A stretch of DNA of 64,000 bases. Source: Gyrodactylus bullatarudis. Its lineage: Eukaryota; Platyhelminthes; Monogenea; Gyrodactylidea; Gyrodactylidae. The DNA lies in NCBI GenBank assembly GCA_012064415.1, contig SSNU01000095.1, forward strand, positions 415,392 through 479,391, given 5' to 3'. The notes under the pieces are model-generated. The model was not told the DNA's origin. It saw only the letters and a program-made list of their open reading frames with translations, and did no database searches. Both the position numbers and the translations under genes were made by a program. Positions 36,610 to 50,300 of the stretch are shown here, one piece after another; the stretch's first letter is position 1; each line of letters opens with the position of its first letter.

Positions 36610-36900
36610 TAAATTAAAAACCAGAGTGCTACTTTGAGCAGCAAACTGTCGAATATAACTAAGCAAAAATTTCCTGTTAACAAGCTAAAAATCATCCAGA
36701 AGACGTCGGAATTAATCAACGATAATATAGATCAAATCCCAGAGCTGAAAAAGAAGCGGGTTATTTGCCTCTTCTAATGCTCATGTGGATCTTCGTATGT
36801 TGGACAGATGACTCAATATTAATTGGAGAGAGAGTAAGGCAAAACATAATAGTGCAGTTCAACACCATCTAGAGGCAACATTTGCAGTATCAGCTGAAAA
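36610..36900 (+). pseudogene. Decayed Penelope GIY-YIG endonuclease remnant
   Basis: The reading around 36755-36815 gives RVICLF, a stop, then CSCGSSYVGQM, the GIY-YIG core seen intact at 3161-3784 and 45295-45795. Stops and frame changes follow at once. It abuts the BTF3 fragment at 36907 on the same strand. Confidence 0.6.
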
Positions 36901-36906
36901 GAGTAG

Positions 36907-37119
36907 ATGAGTCAGCAGGTCAGAATTGGTGGTAAAGGAACCGCCCGCAGGAAGAAGAAGGTCGTTCACAAAAATACTGCCGAAGATGATCGTAAATTAC
37001 AAGCAGCAATGAGTAAACTTAAGCTCAACCCCATTAGTGGAATTACTTTGAAAATTGAAACTACACTTACATGCCACCTCCCTACTACTCTCAAAACAAT
37101 CCTTCGTGAATCTAAATAA
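36907..37119 (+). pseudogene. BTF3 / NAC-beta gene fragment
   Basis: The first 46 codons match the start of BTF3 (nascent polypeptide-associated complex beta): [19 protein letters not shown] and [17 protein letters not shown] are the diagnostic basic segment and helix. The usual first residues (about MNxEKLAKLQ) are missing and the reading starts at MSQQ. After ISGI the homology stops: the NAC domain residues that normally follow are absent and the frame ends in unrelated codons. There is no good donor at the break. Base composition is visibly less AT-rich than the surroundings, as expected for a recent copy of a conserved exon. I read it as a truncated retrocopy; a true first exon with a distant continuation is less likely. 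Confidence 0.7.
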
Positions 37120-38300
37120 CTGCGTTTTGTATGTTGCCGATTTAATTATGGATTAGGATTAATTTCAATTCCATAAAATGCGGATGCGTCGAGCTTCAAA
37201 ATCTCATACTACTCCGTAGATCAATCCAACGGAGTCGAAACAAGCAAATTTAAGCTGCGCTGAGAGCTATTTCCTCAAACCAAATCTTTGTTCACAAGGA
37301 ATTCACGAATATATTGGGATTCAAAGGGGTGGAGTTAGTACAATTTTTTTGAACTGACGCTTAATAAAAATATTGCTAGATTTTCTGGGTTTTTTTGTGA
37401 GAGAGTTGTCATGTTTTTTATACCATTGTTGTTCTCTAACCTTCAATGAATTTAAAATCTAAATATAATATTCTTGATGAGGTTCGACATTTATCTTGGC
37501 AAAATCACCACAAACTTGTGTACTTTTTTATTGGGTCAGCTTTTAGCATAATTTAGAATCTGCTTGAAATTCAAAAGAAAAACAATAACAAAAAGCAAAA
37601 GTAAACTTTATGATTCTTTTCTTTTAGAAGAGCAAATTCGAATTGCCAATTATTAATTTCATAATGAAACTTTAACTTAACAAAATTAAAATTCCTTTTT
37701 GTATCAATGTTATCCCTGAAGCTAATGCGTGAATGTGTGCGAGCATATGAAATTACTTTATACACTAATTCTTAAACTTGAAGTATTTTTTAATATTTTT
37801 TAGTATTCAAATTATTTTATCGAAAAGAAAGAGTCATTTATAATTATTAATTTTAATTCAGATTTATCAGGTGAATATATAAAATTGGAGAAATCATTGG
37901 AAATATCATCTTAATATCATCAAAATACTTTTGAAACATTGTTTCTTTTTGCCTAGAAGCATGCATAAATCTTTATTATTAAAATATTATGTGATTATCA
38001 TTGTGATATACAAGGTTGAGAGTAAACATTATAAAGCTTTAATCATTATTATTACAAGCCTTAATTTAAATACAGTGTATTCTATCCTAAATAAGATTAG
38101 GTGCGATATTAAAATATAAATAAGGAGGAATTATGGGGAAGATGGAATTAGAAAACGGTTTTCAATAGGAAATAATAATATTTGTGAAAATATTTTTATG
38201 TTGGGTAAAGGGGTGATAATAAAATAACAGATAGATAATTCTATTTATCTGGAGGACTTATAAAATCTCAGTGATTGTGTAGGTGTCATAGGGCGAATCT
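37120..38300. other. Intergenic stretch, nothing recognised
   Basis: AT-rich spacer between the BTF3 fragment and the last ATP13A exon. The small open frames here (for example at 37571-37765 and 37931-38119) have no recognisable protein character. The poly(A) region of ATP13A should be near 38280. Confidence 0.55.
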
Positions 38301-41300
38301 TTATAATCTAACAATTTCGTCAATGGGGAAAAACTCATTTTTCGAAGTAGGAGATGTTAAGGAATGAGGACACCAATCTCTGCTGCTACTATGGAATTTA
38401 CTTCGTTTTGCTGTTATCAATTGAGTAAATGGTTTTGATGTATCATTATTCAGGGTTAGGAACGTCAAATCCTCTGGATTCAAAGATTTTGTACGTCTTT
38501 TCTGAAAAGGTAATAGAATTAATGTAGATAAAATACAAGTAGAACTGCCAAAATGCTTTTGATTCGTGTTTTTTTACTAATATCGAGTATTTTGAATTAG
38601 TCCCACAAAATTTAGAAACTAGGATGCTGTTTTATTATTTCACGGGTTATTCTCAAAAGTAACCCCCTCTTATTTCAAAATTTTCACTTAATGAAATGTG
38701 TCATTTTTTCTATCTTTTTCGTGTTCTTTTACAGAAAGGTAATGACTTGCAAGTTGGGCTCACAGTTTCTACCGGATGACTCGAAATTTTTTAAGATTAA
38801 CATATTTGAAATAAGCAAGATATTCCCAACAAAACTGGAAAATATTGTTGACTAGAATATTATTCTGTAAGACTCTGTTATTCATAGCTGATTTCTAAAT
38901 AATCTTAAATGTCTCAGAATTCTAGAAAATTCCTCTGCTTTAACTGCTTTCCAAAACTCATGATTCATATGACATTTGAAGCTATAGTTGATATTTTCTC
39001 CATTTAATGAAGTCTTTTATGGGAGATACAAAATGAGTGTTCTACTTGTGACAAATAGAAATTTGCCGCTTTCATTAGACTGAAGTCAATACTCAGTTTA
39101 CTTCCAAGTATCTGTGATGCAGATCATGTATAATCAAAAATTTATAGTGGCAAAGCGTCAAATTCTTTTATATTTTTATGAGAGACATTACTGAGCCAAC
39201 AAAACAACTAGGAAATATAAATTGCTTCTATTTAGGGCTTGTTTTGGAAATTTTTGGGTACCCTTATTTTAATCATAGGATATTAAATAATGAATACATA
39301 TCGTAATATATTAAAGTCTAATCTATGTAAAGACGCGAAATTCTGTTCTATTCAGCACAATTCAAGCTAACTAAAAAAGAGGGACTTAACTGATCAAATT
39401 CAAAAGTCAAGGATCATTTGGTTGACATGAAGTTAGGAATCTATGATTTTTATAAAAATCTCAAATCTTTTCATCCGCTAGAGTGAGATAGGAAATTAAT
39501 TTTTCACAAAAATATGAAGTGGGTAGCTACTAAGGTTACTCGAAAATAGCTTTCTTGTTTTTACAGTAAAATGTATTAATAACTAAATACAGTATTTTTA
39601 TTTGTTAGGAAAATACTGCCGAGCTTCTTTGGAAATATTTACTGTTTCGAATGAATGACACATTACGAGGATTTGGAAGTCAAGTAAGTATTTAGTAATA
39701 TAGCTTACATTTCACCGGATTTCGTTAGACTATTACACCGGCTAGATATATACAGATAATAAATTATAATTTATTATATATCTGATAATTATCATTCCAA
39801 ACCAATATAACCAATCAGAGGATATTATTGATCATCCAATTTATTATATATATCTAGCCGGTGTAATAGTCTGACGAGATCCGGTGAAATGTAAGCTTTA
39901 TTACTTGACTTCCAAATCCTCTAAATGAGTCTTTCATTTGAAACAGTAAATATTTTTGGAGTATCAACAGTATTACACTTGTACTTGTATATTCATTAAT
40001 CTCTGTATACATTAGTACTCATTGGAAGTCAAATTTATGTTTATACACACTCCCCACAATGTACAGGTGGGGAAGGACTTTTAATGTATTAGTCATTTTC
40101 ACACGTGTAATTACATCATATATTGTACACTTTTGAAGAAAGGCCAACCAATCAGATTGTACCTTGCTCTTATTGTAATTTTTAATGTATTTATATTGGC
40201 ATGTAAAGACTGAAGAGTATGCCTGAAATAAAGTACTTATTTCTTCATAACATCAAGCATCGCCTTTCTATAGAAATGATTGAAAGCATATCCAAAGTTA
40301 AAGATGATATTGATAATCATCTCAAAGTCAAAAATATTTTTAGAATCAACGTAAGATTATAAATTGGGAAATGAGGTCTCGGAGAATTTATTTTCAAAAT
40401 TTGGCTCAGTTCACAAGGAGCATTAAGTATTTCCTATAAGCTATTTTCATGCTAACAATTTAAAATTGAATTACTGCAGTTTGACAATCATTTCTCAAAG
40501 ATTAAGAATAATATTTTTTAAATACCAAAATCTAATCTTTGATTTTATTATTACTTTTCTGCTTACCTTTTGTAGATGAGAGACCGATTCATCAACAAGA
40601 CATTGCTTTTCTTGATCAACTATGTCTGTTTCATGAGCTTTATTAGAATAAATTTTATTAGTTGATCCTTGATAATCACTGTCGGAATCATCATTTTCTG
40701 TTGCAGAAAGGGCGTGATTCGATTTCTTTTTATCAGTCAACAAATCTGATGTTAACAAATTGAAGCGGATATCTTGCACTGAAGTTGACCGTATTATTGG
40801 AGGCCAAGAGGCAGCCATCTTTTCAATTTCTTCGTTAATTCTTTCGTAGTCTTTAGGTTGAATATATCTAGAAAATTGAATGAAAATATATCCTCTACAA
40901 GCAACAAAAGTTTTAAATACTTCGTTCTAATAAATTTTTATAGGACTTTCAAATTTTCAAAAAAAATGAGATTAAAATTTGAAAATGAGAAGAGATAAAT
41001 TATCAAGTAAACTTTGATCAATCTTATATTGAAATTGATGAAATAATCGATTAAGTCACTCACCTATGAAATAGCGTTCTGCGAATCTTACGAATTCGAT
41101 GCCTGAAGCTCATTCCGTCCACTAATAAATCGACCAGTAGACCAAAAAGCATCGATAATAATATAACCAGGAATATTACCACTTTGGAGTTTACATCTGG
41201 GAATCGAACAAGCTTGAAATTTAGACAAAAGTTAAGCTTGAATAAATTATTTCATTGCAAGAAATCTTTCAGTTAACCTTAGTTATGATATGTAAATTAT

Positions 41301-44300
41301 TTGTTTATTCAAAATGAAAAATCTATGAATCCTATAATAGGTTGCTGAGATATTTTCTTTCATAATAGATATTCTGCACGGGCTCACTTCAAAGTGTTCC
41401 AGGAAAAAATCTATTGGCCATGTCGTCAAGTATAGTGTCATGCCCAGAACAATCACAATATTTGCAATGAATAGTCCTGAAATGAGAAAAATAAACTTTA
41501 TTCAAGATATTATAATATATCATGTGTAGCATCAAATTTCTGCTTAAAGATTTACCAAATATTCGGATATAAAAACAGTTTATGAATCATACAGCTAATT
41601 CATGAATGAATTAAATGATGTTGGCAGAGAAACCGTTAAATAATCAGATCAGTGAGGATGAAGTTCTCAGAGATAAAGATAAATTTCACTTTAACGACAA
41701 AAAGCTGAATATCTATAGTTTGTATTCACATTGATGGTCCTATTTTGGGACTGAAGACAATTTGAGATCAGAGAAAAAAACTTGTAGAGTGAGCTCTTAT
41801 ATTTGTGAGCGTAGGTAAAATCTGATCAATCGAGAGATCAAGACTTGTAAAAAGAAAATAATGGAATTCTATAGACATTGAAAAGTACATTAAAGTATTA
41901 AATTTGTTCAGTAAAAAGTTGGAAAATTTTTAATGACTTTAAGAAACACTTGAAACAAAGTTAATCTGCAAATAGTCTTTTCATTGAATTATTTTTGAAT
42001 GAGCAATAAAATATTTATTGAATAAATTTTGAGAGAATTCATGTAAAAAATATAAAAAAATGAAATAAACTCACGATTTGTAAACATGTTCTTCCGGTAT
42101 GGTGATCCCTTTGAAAAAACAATAGCCAAGTAAATGTATTGAAAAGACGATGCGATGAACACTGCTGTATTCTCAAAGTTCTTATAACGATATTCATCAA
42201 AGTCGATTTCAACAAGATTCATGTACCTATTAAGAAAGAGAATTGAAAAATTAAATGATGAGCTTCTCAAAATGTGAAGCTCAATGTTTACTTACCAACT
42301 GCGGGAGCGTACAAAGAAAAAAGCAAATAATTGTGTCAGAATGCAAATGAGTAGCTGAGAGCCTAAAGAAAAAAGTGTAACCACTGATATTAGACGCATA
42401 GGCGGAGGATCAACGCTGAGTTTTTTATTGGGTCTTGTGTAGCCAACTGAAAAAAAGAAAAACGATGAAACAGAATTGAAATATTTCTGAACTATAAGAA
42501 ACTTACAAGAAAGACCTAACGACGTGATTAGTATAAGATCAATGTAGAGAAACTCTAAATCGCCAAGAGAGCTTGCCATCTGAAAAAATGGTAATAATTA
42601 GAAGATATTGAAATGCATCCGTATCATGTTATTTTATCAATTACTTGTCGAATGTGATTTAAAATGAGTTCTAACTCAATAATATAAAAAAGGGTTAATT
42701 CCAAAAATCACCCCGAAGGAAATTTTTTCCAAAATTCAACCCAATGAAAATTTCAACTTTTTACCTCTAATCAATTATTCTCATTTCAATATTCCCCTCT
42801 TATTGAATGGTGTAACTTGAATGAATATCCCTATTAACATCTGTATGCCGTGGCTAAAAAGTCAGAAGTTCTTTTTAAAAAGTATGCCCCATATGAAAAC
42901 AAAATAATCTCTTTGAAAGCAGCTTATCGTGCTCCGTGACGTCGAAAATCTAATGGAGTCGGAACTTGAAAGTTACAGAGTAAATAAAAAATATGGAAGA
43001 CCGTGCAAGAGCCGTAAAATATCAAGCGCTGAAAAAAGGGTAGATAAATTATTAAATTAAATTATTTCTTGTTAATTAAAAAAATATTTAGGGGGAATAT
43101 TAGAAAAATTTTCCTTCGAGGTGATTCTTGGAATTAACCCTATAGAAAAATAAAAATAGAATTTCGAGTAAGTCAGTACTCATGATTTTTGAAAAAGAGA
43201 AATATTATGATCGAAAATAATGTTAGGTGGTTGTCATTGCATTTTAATATTGTTTAAATAAATTAATAAACAGAAAATAACATAATCAAGCTATCAAGAA
43301 CTTAAAAGATTTATGGATGATGAGTGAGCTTAAGGCTGAACAGGTTTTCCTTCTAATCAAGATAGATTTATGAATTAAAATTAGAATAATTAATGACTAT
43401 GGAATTATCATGCAATAATCGATGATAAGCTCGACTTTTTATCTATTATTTATAAAACTAGAGTTGATTTTTTCAATTTTTAAGCAGAAGCACAGAAGAA
43501 GATTGAATAAGGAAAAACATTCATGTAAATTATCAAATAAGAAAAAACTTCAAATTATCTATTAATACGGCTATTTGGCAATTAATGATTCGCACAAAAA
43601 TCGTATTTTCACCATCAAAGCCTAAGAATATTTTGAAATTTTTATGGAAACTGATTCAAGAGATCCACTTTTGGCGATTTAAGAAGAAGTCAAGTTAGAG
43701 ATGTCACAATTTTCCAATTTTGAAAATTTTGTTGATTTTAAGATGCGAGAGGGATCAAATTTTACTTTTTGGGATCACCGAGGAAAACAAAAACGGACGT
43801 TGATATTTCAAAGAACACTCCTATATTGTGCGAAAATTTTAATTTCTATTTTTTAATGGTTGAAAATTAATAAATTTGGATGATCCGAGATAAGCTCAAA
43901 TTGGCGGTCGTTTTAAAAATTGAATTGTGATAATTATTTGTCAAATTTTATAACTTTAACCTTGATGAAAAAATTAGATAAATTCTCAAATTTATCAGTA
44001 TGACTTTAGATCAATATGGTAAAAAAAATTTTCACAGAATTGTATTTGATTTCACCCCTTCTGTAACCTATTTTTATAGGCCTATAAGATTCAGTAATGC
44101 TAACTTTTAAAAAATTTATTGCCTTCATTGGATTTAGAACCGAAAAGGTTAATGAAGAACAACTCACAGAGTAGAGTAAAACGCATGAAAAGAACTCTAT
44201 TATTGAGTAGCCACACATAAATTTAAATGTTCCAAAACTTGTGACTAGAGCACAGCGACCTTCTTTTATGATTATGGGAACGCAGCTGATATCTTGTTTC

Positions 44301-47300
44301 TTTGAGGTAAAATGACTAGCAACACTTGCTTCAGCTTCACTGAGACTGATTCCGGCATGGGCAGCTTTCAGAGCTCCACAATCATTAGCCCCATCGCCAC
44401 ACATAGAAACGTAATATCCGACTGATTGAAGTGCTTCGATTAGCTGATGCTTTTGATCGGGAGAAAATCGAGCAAAAACAGTTCCTTTGACAACAAGCTT
44501 AAAAAATAAAGGAGGAAAATCTGCTTTAGAGTGATTTCATAGGAAATTATAAGAGTTGATTGCAAAAAGTGTTGTGGGTCTAGGAATATTTTCAAAATGT
44601 GTGGGATAAATTTGTATTTTATGTGGGTTGCATCGTTTTTTCCTATTTTTTGTAGTGGGAGTATGTTATTTTCATGGAATATGGGATAAACCAATAGATA
44701 TTTTTAAAAATTGTACGGCTCATTATATTTTATGAAGTGCATTTATAATAATTTCAATTTTAGTGGTGTTCAATGAACAGTTTTTTTCTTTTGAATTCAA
44801 TTAAATCAATGCAAATCAATTACTTTTCAATAAAACAATTAAATATGATTGTAATAATATTACATCCCTATTTTAAAATTAATTCTAATTTGCCTCTAAA
44901 CACGTTTTTTAATATTTTAAGGCTATGGTACTCATGAATAAATCAATTTCATTAGTTGGAACTCAGTTTATATTAATTTCGTTTCAAAAAATCTTTTCAT
45001 AATGAAATATAAAATTGAGACCTTATACGACTCAATTAAGAATTTCAAAAAGAATCTTTATATTTATTCGCAAAATATTCATTGATATGTTACGTTCAAA
45101 GTGGAAACAACTTTTAGACTAATTTTTCTGATTAATAAGAACATGATTTTCAACAATCTGAAAAGTTTTAGCCAACAAAAAGTAAGTCCTAAGAAGAAAA
45201 GGATCATTTCTATTGCTTAGAATTTGATTTGCAAATCTCATGAAAATATCTCCACTACCAATACAAATCTCCTATCTCGCATAAAGTTGGCTTAGTGATT
45301 GGTCTAGGAAAAAGGATGAGAAGAATAGCAAGTACGGAGGAATGGCAGAATGAAATAGAGAATTCGAAATTATGTTTAATGGAAAATGGTTATCCAAAGA
45401 AATTTGTAGACAAATTCATCAATATTTCAGAGAATAGGGATGAAGATGTCAATACAGATGAAATGGAAAAAACAAAAGGCGACGGTTTTAGAAATGACAT
45501 TAGAAGAAGACTTAACAATCTCATCAATCAACATTACAATAATATATAATTGAAAATTGTATTTAAAACTCATAGACTGTTTAGTTTGATTCATAAAGAT
45601 TTACTCAAACCGGAGGAGAAGACTCTACTAATCTATAAATTCCAATGTGACTGTGGTGCTTCTTACATAGGTAGAACAATTAGGAAGCTGTCTACAAGAT
45701 CTAGTGATCATCTGAACAAGGACACTGCAATAACTAGGCATATCAAACAGGAGAAACATGCTGCTTCAGTTTCGATCAGCTTACATTTATTCTAATTTTC
45801 TTCAACTTTTACTATTTCTTTCATTATTTGTAAATTATTATCTTGAATGAATCTTTTAACTTTTATCATTTTTAAAGCAATGCCACTGATGATGCTTTAA
45901 GATATACGTATATGGTTTTAAATATATCTCTTTCTTACATTTTTCCAAATTATAAATTTAAGTGGATACTCGGACGTTTTTGAAAAACAACATGAATTAC
46001 TCATTCATAATACAAATCTATTCTACACATTTTGTAAATAATCCTAGTCCCACTACACTTTTTGCAATTAATCCAAATTAAAATTGAACATTTATATTTT
46101 CAAGTTAATTTTAAAAGAATATAGTTATCAGTTATACTTAAATTTTCGATACTGTAATAATTTTAAATATGGAATTTTACTCACCTTTGGAATAAGCCAA
46201 GGAAAATGTTCTTTGATGATACCCCAGGTTTTACCCGAGATGGCCAAGTGAAAATTCGGTCTATCCAACATGTGAATAAATAATCGAGGCGGTTCATCAG
46301 CAGTATCACCAGCAGCAGTTGCATTAACTAGCGAGGAATTGTTACTATCCTCAAAGTTGACTTCAGGGGAGTCTCTATCATTAATATTACAATTAAGCAA
46401 TCTACAAGCAATAAAATTTGTTTAAATTATTACCCTAACGCTGTATTATTATTTGGGCCGTGGATTTTGGCATGAGAAATTTTCTTAAAAATCTTAGCTG
46501 AAGATTCACGCCACCATTTTTCTTTACCTCAGTTGAGAATTTACTATTTTAACAAAAGAATAGATTTTTTCCAAGTAGTCAGGAAGAAAAATATTTTCGA
46601 AATAATTGGGTAATTGAAACATCTAATAATGAAAAATCTTTCTTTACTTCTATGACCAAATGCGACTTTTTTGTTTGTTTTTCATCTCAGATATCAGTAT
46701 GTAATCGTCTGAAATCTCCGAAATCAATAAGAATTTTTGGCTCAAAATTTTTGAAATTCACATAACGGTCGAATATTTTGTAAAAACAGTAAATCCCCAT
46801 CTCAATTTCAACAAGCTTTAATATAGTGGTAGTCAAAAATGATTTCCCCTCAAAACATTGATATTGCACAGTTTTTATGGATGGTACATTAAATTTTTTT
46901 AAATTAATGCCTGAAATACAAAATTATAATTTTGATGAGTATGTCCGTAGTAGAGGCCTTATTTGTGAAAAAAATGGCATCACCCTCTTCTAAACTAATT
47001 AATATTTTATTCGTGAATAAATAGAATTAAATCAAAAATGTTAAATTTCATTCTTTTTTCTCAATCAAATAAAACATTTTGCAAATTCGTATAATCAACA
47101 TCAATCTATTTTGTGGGGAAAACATTTTGACAAGCCATTTATTGCATTAAATTACTCTCTTGCATATTTAATTGATATTATTTCAAGGTTGTTTTGTTTG
47201 AATTTACACTGTGACTATATCAACAAGAGTTTTTTACATAAATACAAATAAAATTATAAATAAACACAAACTGAATAATATCGTGTGATTTGTCAACTTT

Positions 47301-50300
47301 TCACATCAAGGTGCAATTAAGTGATGTTAAAATATTTGATTTCGATGATCTTAGTTCTGACTAGAAAGGCAAGCAATTAAATCCTTATAGAAAACCGTAT
47401 TTTAAAAGAATGAAAAAGTCCCGAATATGAACCTTTTAAGCCAGGTTAAATAGAAGCATTAAATCAAAAATGTTACAAATTAATGTTAACATATGATAGA
47501 CAACATAAGGATATCATCATGCAATAAACGACTGAAGATGATAAGTTATCATCATTGATAACAAAAACATTGATTTGAGAAAGGCTTTATTCAAATTATT
47601 TATTTTAACAGAAAATAAAGTGACCCTGTGAAATTCGCTTTCGGTTTAAATATCTTTTAAGTAAGTAAACAGCTTTATATTCATCTTGTCTTTGTAGATA
47701 AATTTTGACAACTATCTGATATTTTTCAATTTTAGAGTTGCAAATCTCTGGATATTTTAATTTCATGATATTTCCAAAATGAAAAAGGTAAAAATTTAAG
47801 AATAAATATTTAAAAGTGACCACAGACCGAGAATATAAGAACCTGAACAAGATTTTATTGTGAATTAGTAACTCATTTTATTTTGAAATCAAATTAGGTC
47901 AAAGTTTAGTAAATATTAAGAATTTAAAGCTGAAATGAAACAATCATCTTGAAACTAACTTAATTGGCACCATTTGGTATTCTTTACCTTGGCTAAAATA
48001 CAAATTTTAGTTTTAAATCAAAAATATTTATCTGAATTATGCTGAGAATTTTGATAAAGCTGTGCTATTTTGAAAATATGAATTACCTTTTACGTTTCTT
48101 CAGAGCGTTCGGTGTTTTTAGATTAGAGAAGATCTTGAAAAGAGACTTTTGTCTTGAGGAGAAACCAATATTTGGATTATTTGTCTTTCTTCGCTGAGAC
48201 TTTCTTCTGCGATCTTCAGTTGTTGTAGTTACTTCCAATACAGGTCTTTGTAAATCTTCAGCGTAATGAAATTCAACCAGTTGTTCCCAGGAGTCTAAGG
48301 AGAATAAGGGGCTATTAATTTTGTAGCAAAACTTTTGGATAGTAAAATCTTACTTTCATCCTTATCGCCAGGCTGATTCGAGGTCAGAGGAGGTGGAAAT
48401 GCATTGACAATGATAACTTTATCATACTCATCAATCATTTCACTATCCCTGGCTACGGACAGAGCTGTTAACATATTGTCTCCTTTAAAAGAAAAGTGAA
48501 ATTTTTGAGTTGGGAATTTTTCTTAATCTCAACATAATTGAGCGATCTAAAGTCGATTTTTTGGGATCGTGATCAGTCTAGGAATCAAATGTCCGTGGAA
48601 GTTTTAAGAAAACGGTCATAATTCTGGGATCTTAGAAAAATTCCAAATTATTAAGCAGAATTAAAATTTCTCTCCCAGATATTTTGTTGACCAATCACGA
48701 TTCTAGAAATTGATCAACAAAAATTTTTAATTCAAAGTTGAAGAGTCCTAATTCGAGATAATCTAGGCCAAAAATCTCTTTATCTAAGATATTTTCTTCT
48801 AGGTTTAAAGATCATTAATTATATTCTTATTTATTGGTATAAAAAGGTAAAATTCATGAAAAAATTTCACTCACCAGTAACCATGACAGTTCTAATGTTT
48901 GCATTTTTTAGCTCTGAAATTACAGGAGCGCTTTCGGGTTTCAATCTATTCTCCATAATCAAGAGGCCGAGAAAACGTAACTTTTTCTCAACCATAATTC
49001 GAGACATTTTCATAATTTTCGAATATGATGTTTTAAGAGGTCGCCAAGCGAGAGCAATAACACGATAACCTTCTTTAGTATACTCCAACAGAATTTCATG
49101 GAAATTACTTGGTATTGTATCTATACGGCACATGGTCTCGATAATTTCAGGAGATCCTTTAGTAAATACAGAAAAATGTGATTTATTCAAAACTCTGGCA
49201 ATGACTGACATTCTCTGGAGACTGGAGGAAAATGGAAATTGCCTCAGAATGCCAACTTCATAGGGGAGAAACTGGGGAAATAAAAATTAATTTGAGCTAA
49301 ACTAAAAATTCTTAAAAAGTTAATTCTTAAGTTAATTAGAAAAGAGTTTGCTATCATCTAAAAGAAACTCACATCTAATTCATTAAGTGAATCTAGAGTC
49401 TGTGATGATTCAAATATTTTTGCTTTCTCAATGTTTTTGGCGTTTATGGGACGAACAATGACAGGAACAGTCATCTCAAATTTCTGATTATCCTCATTAG
49501 TTTCTTCAATTAGTTCCCAATCAGTGGAAATAAACATTTTTAAATCCAAAGGATCTCCAGATAATTTACCAGATATCCTGGTTATAGAATGGCAAGCTGC
49601 CAAAGTTTCAATCAATGGACCTTCACTAAGTTCAGCAGGATTTTTCAAGGGCTGTTCAAAAATGCCATTAATTTCATTATTAGGAATGACGCCCCAGAGA
49701 TCAAGACCTTCTTCAGTTAGTGTACCAGTCTAGAGAATAAAGGGTTAAAGTTTACAGTTTACCTTATCAAAGCAGCAGCAATTTATTACTCCAGTAAGGT
49801 TTATCACAGATGGTTTTATACAAAATATGTTGCTTTCTTTGAAACGATTTTGAGCAAATAGAATACCAACAGTCATTGCCAAAGGCAACGCTGGAGGTAC
49901 AATTATTGTTATAAGATCAAGAGCCTTAAAGATTATATCATGATGACTAGCTCCTGCTCTAACCTATAAAAAAATTAAAATTAAATTTAAAAATCTTTAT
50001 TTGCGCAAATTTAAAAACTGTAAGAGACAATTATTTCGTCTCAACCTGATAAAATTACGCAAATAATGTTATAATCAACAAACCAATAATTGAGTTAATA
50101 AAATGAATTTATTCAAAATAAACCCCCATAACTTCTATGAGATCAAAACATTTCGAAATGATGATTTAATTCCGAATCTACATTGGAAGTTTGGAAAGCC
50201 AAATGAAGGGTTGATTTAATTTTAGAAAACTGAAATTTCCAAATGTCTTGATCGTAGGTAGTAGAATATGAGTTAAATAAATGTTGAGCAATCAAATAAA

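Noticed and set aside
36907..37119. Functional BTF3 gene
   Set aside because: Homology covers only the first third of the protein and stops without a donor site, and the NAC domain is absent.
39840..39975. Hammerhead core CTGACGA...GAAA in the foldback arm
   Set aside because: No stable helix II can form between the two conserved blocks, and the opposite arm has lost the CUGA (CTAA). Probably chance similarity.
48856..49068. Plus-strand 70-codon frame opposite ATP13A
   Set aside because: It is the antisense shadow of the conserved KGSPE to MVTGDN exon.
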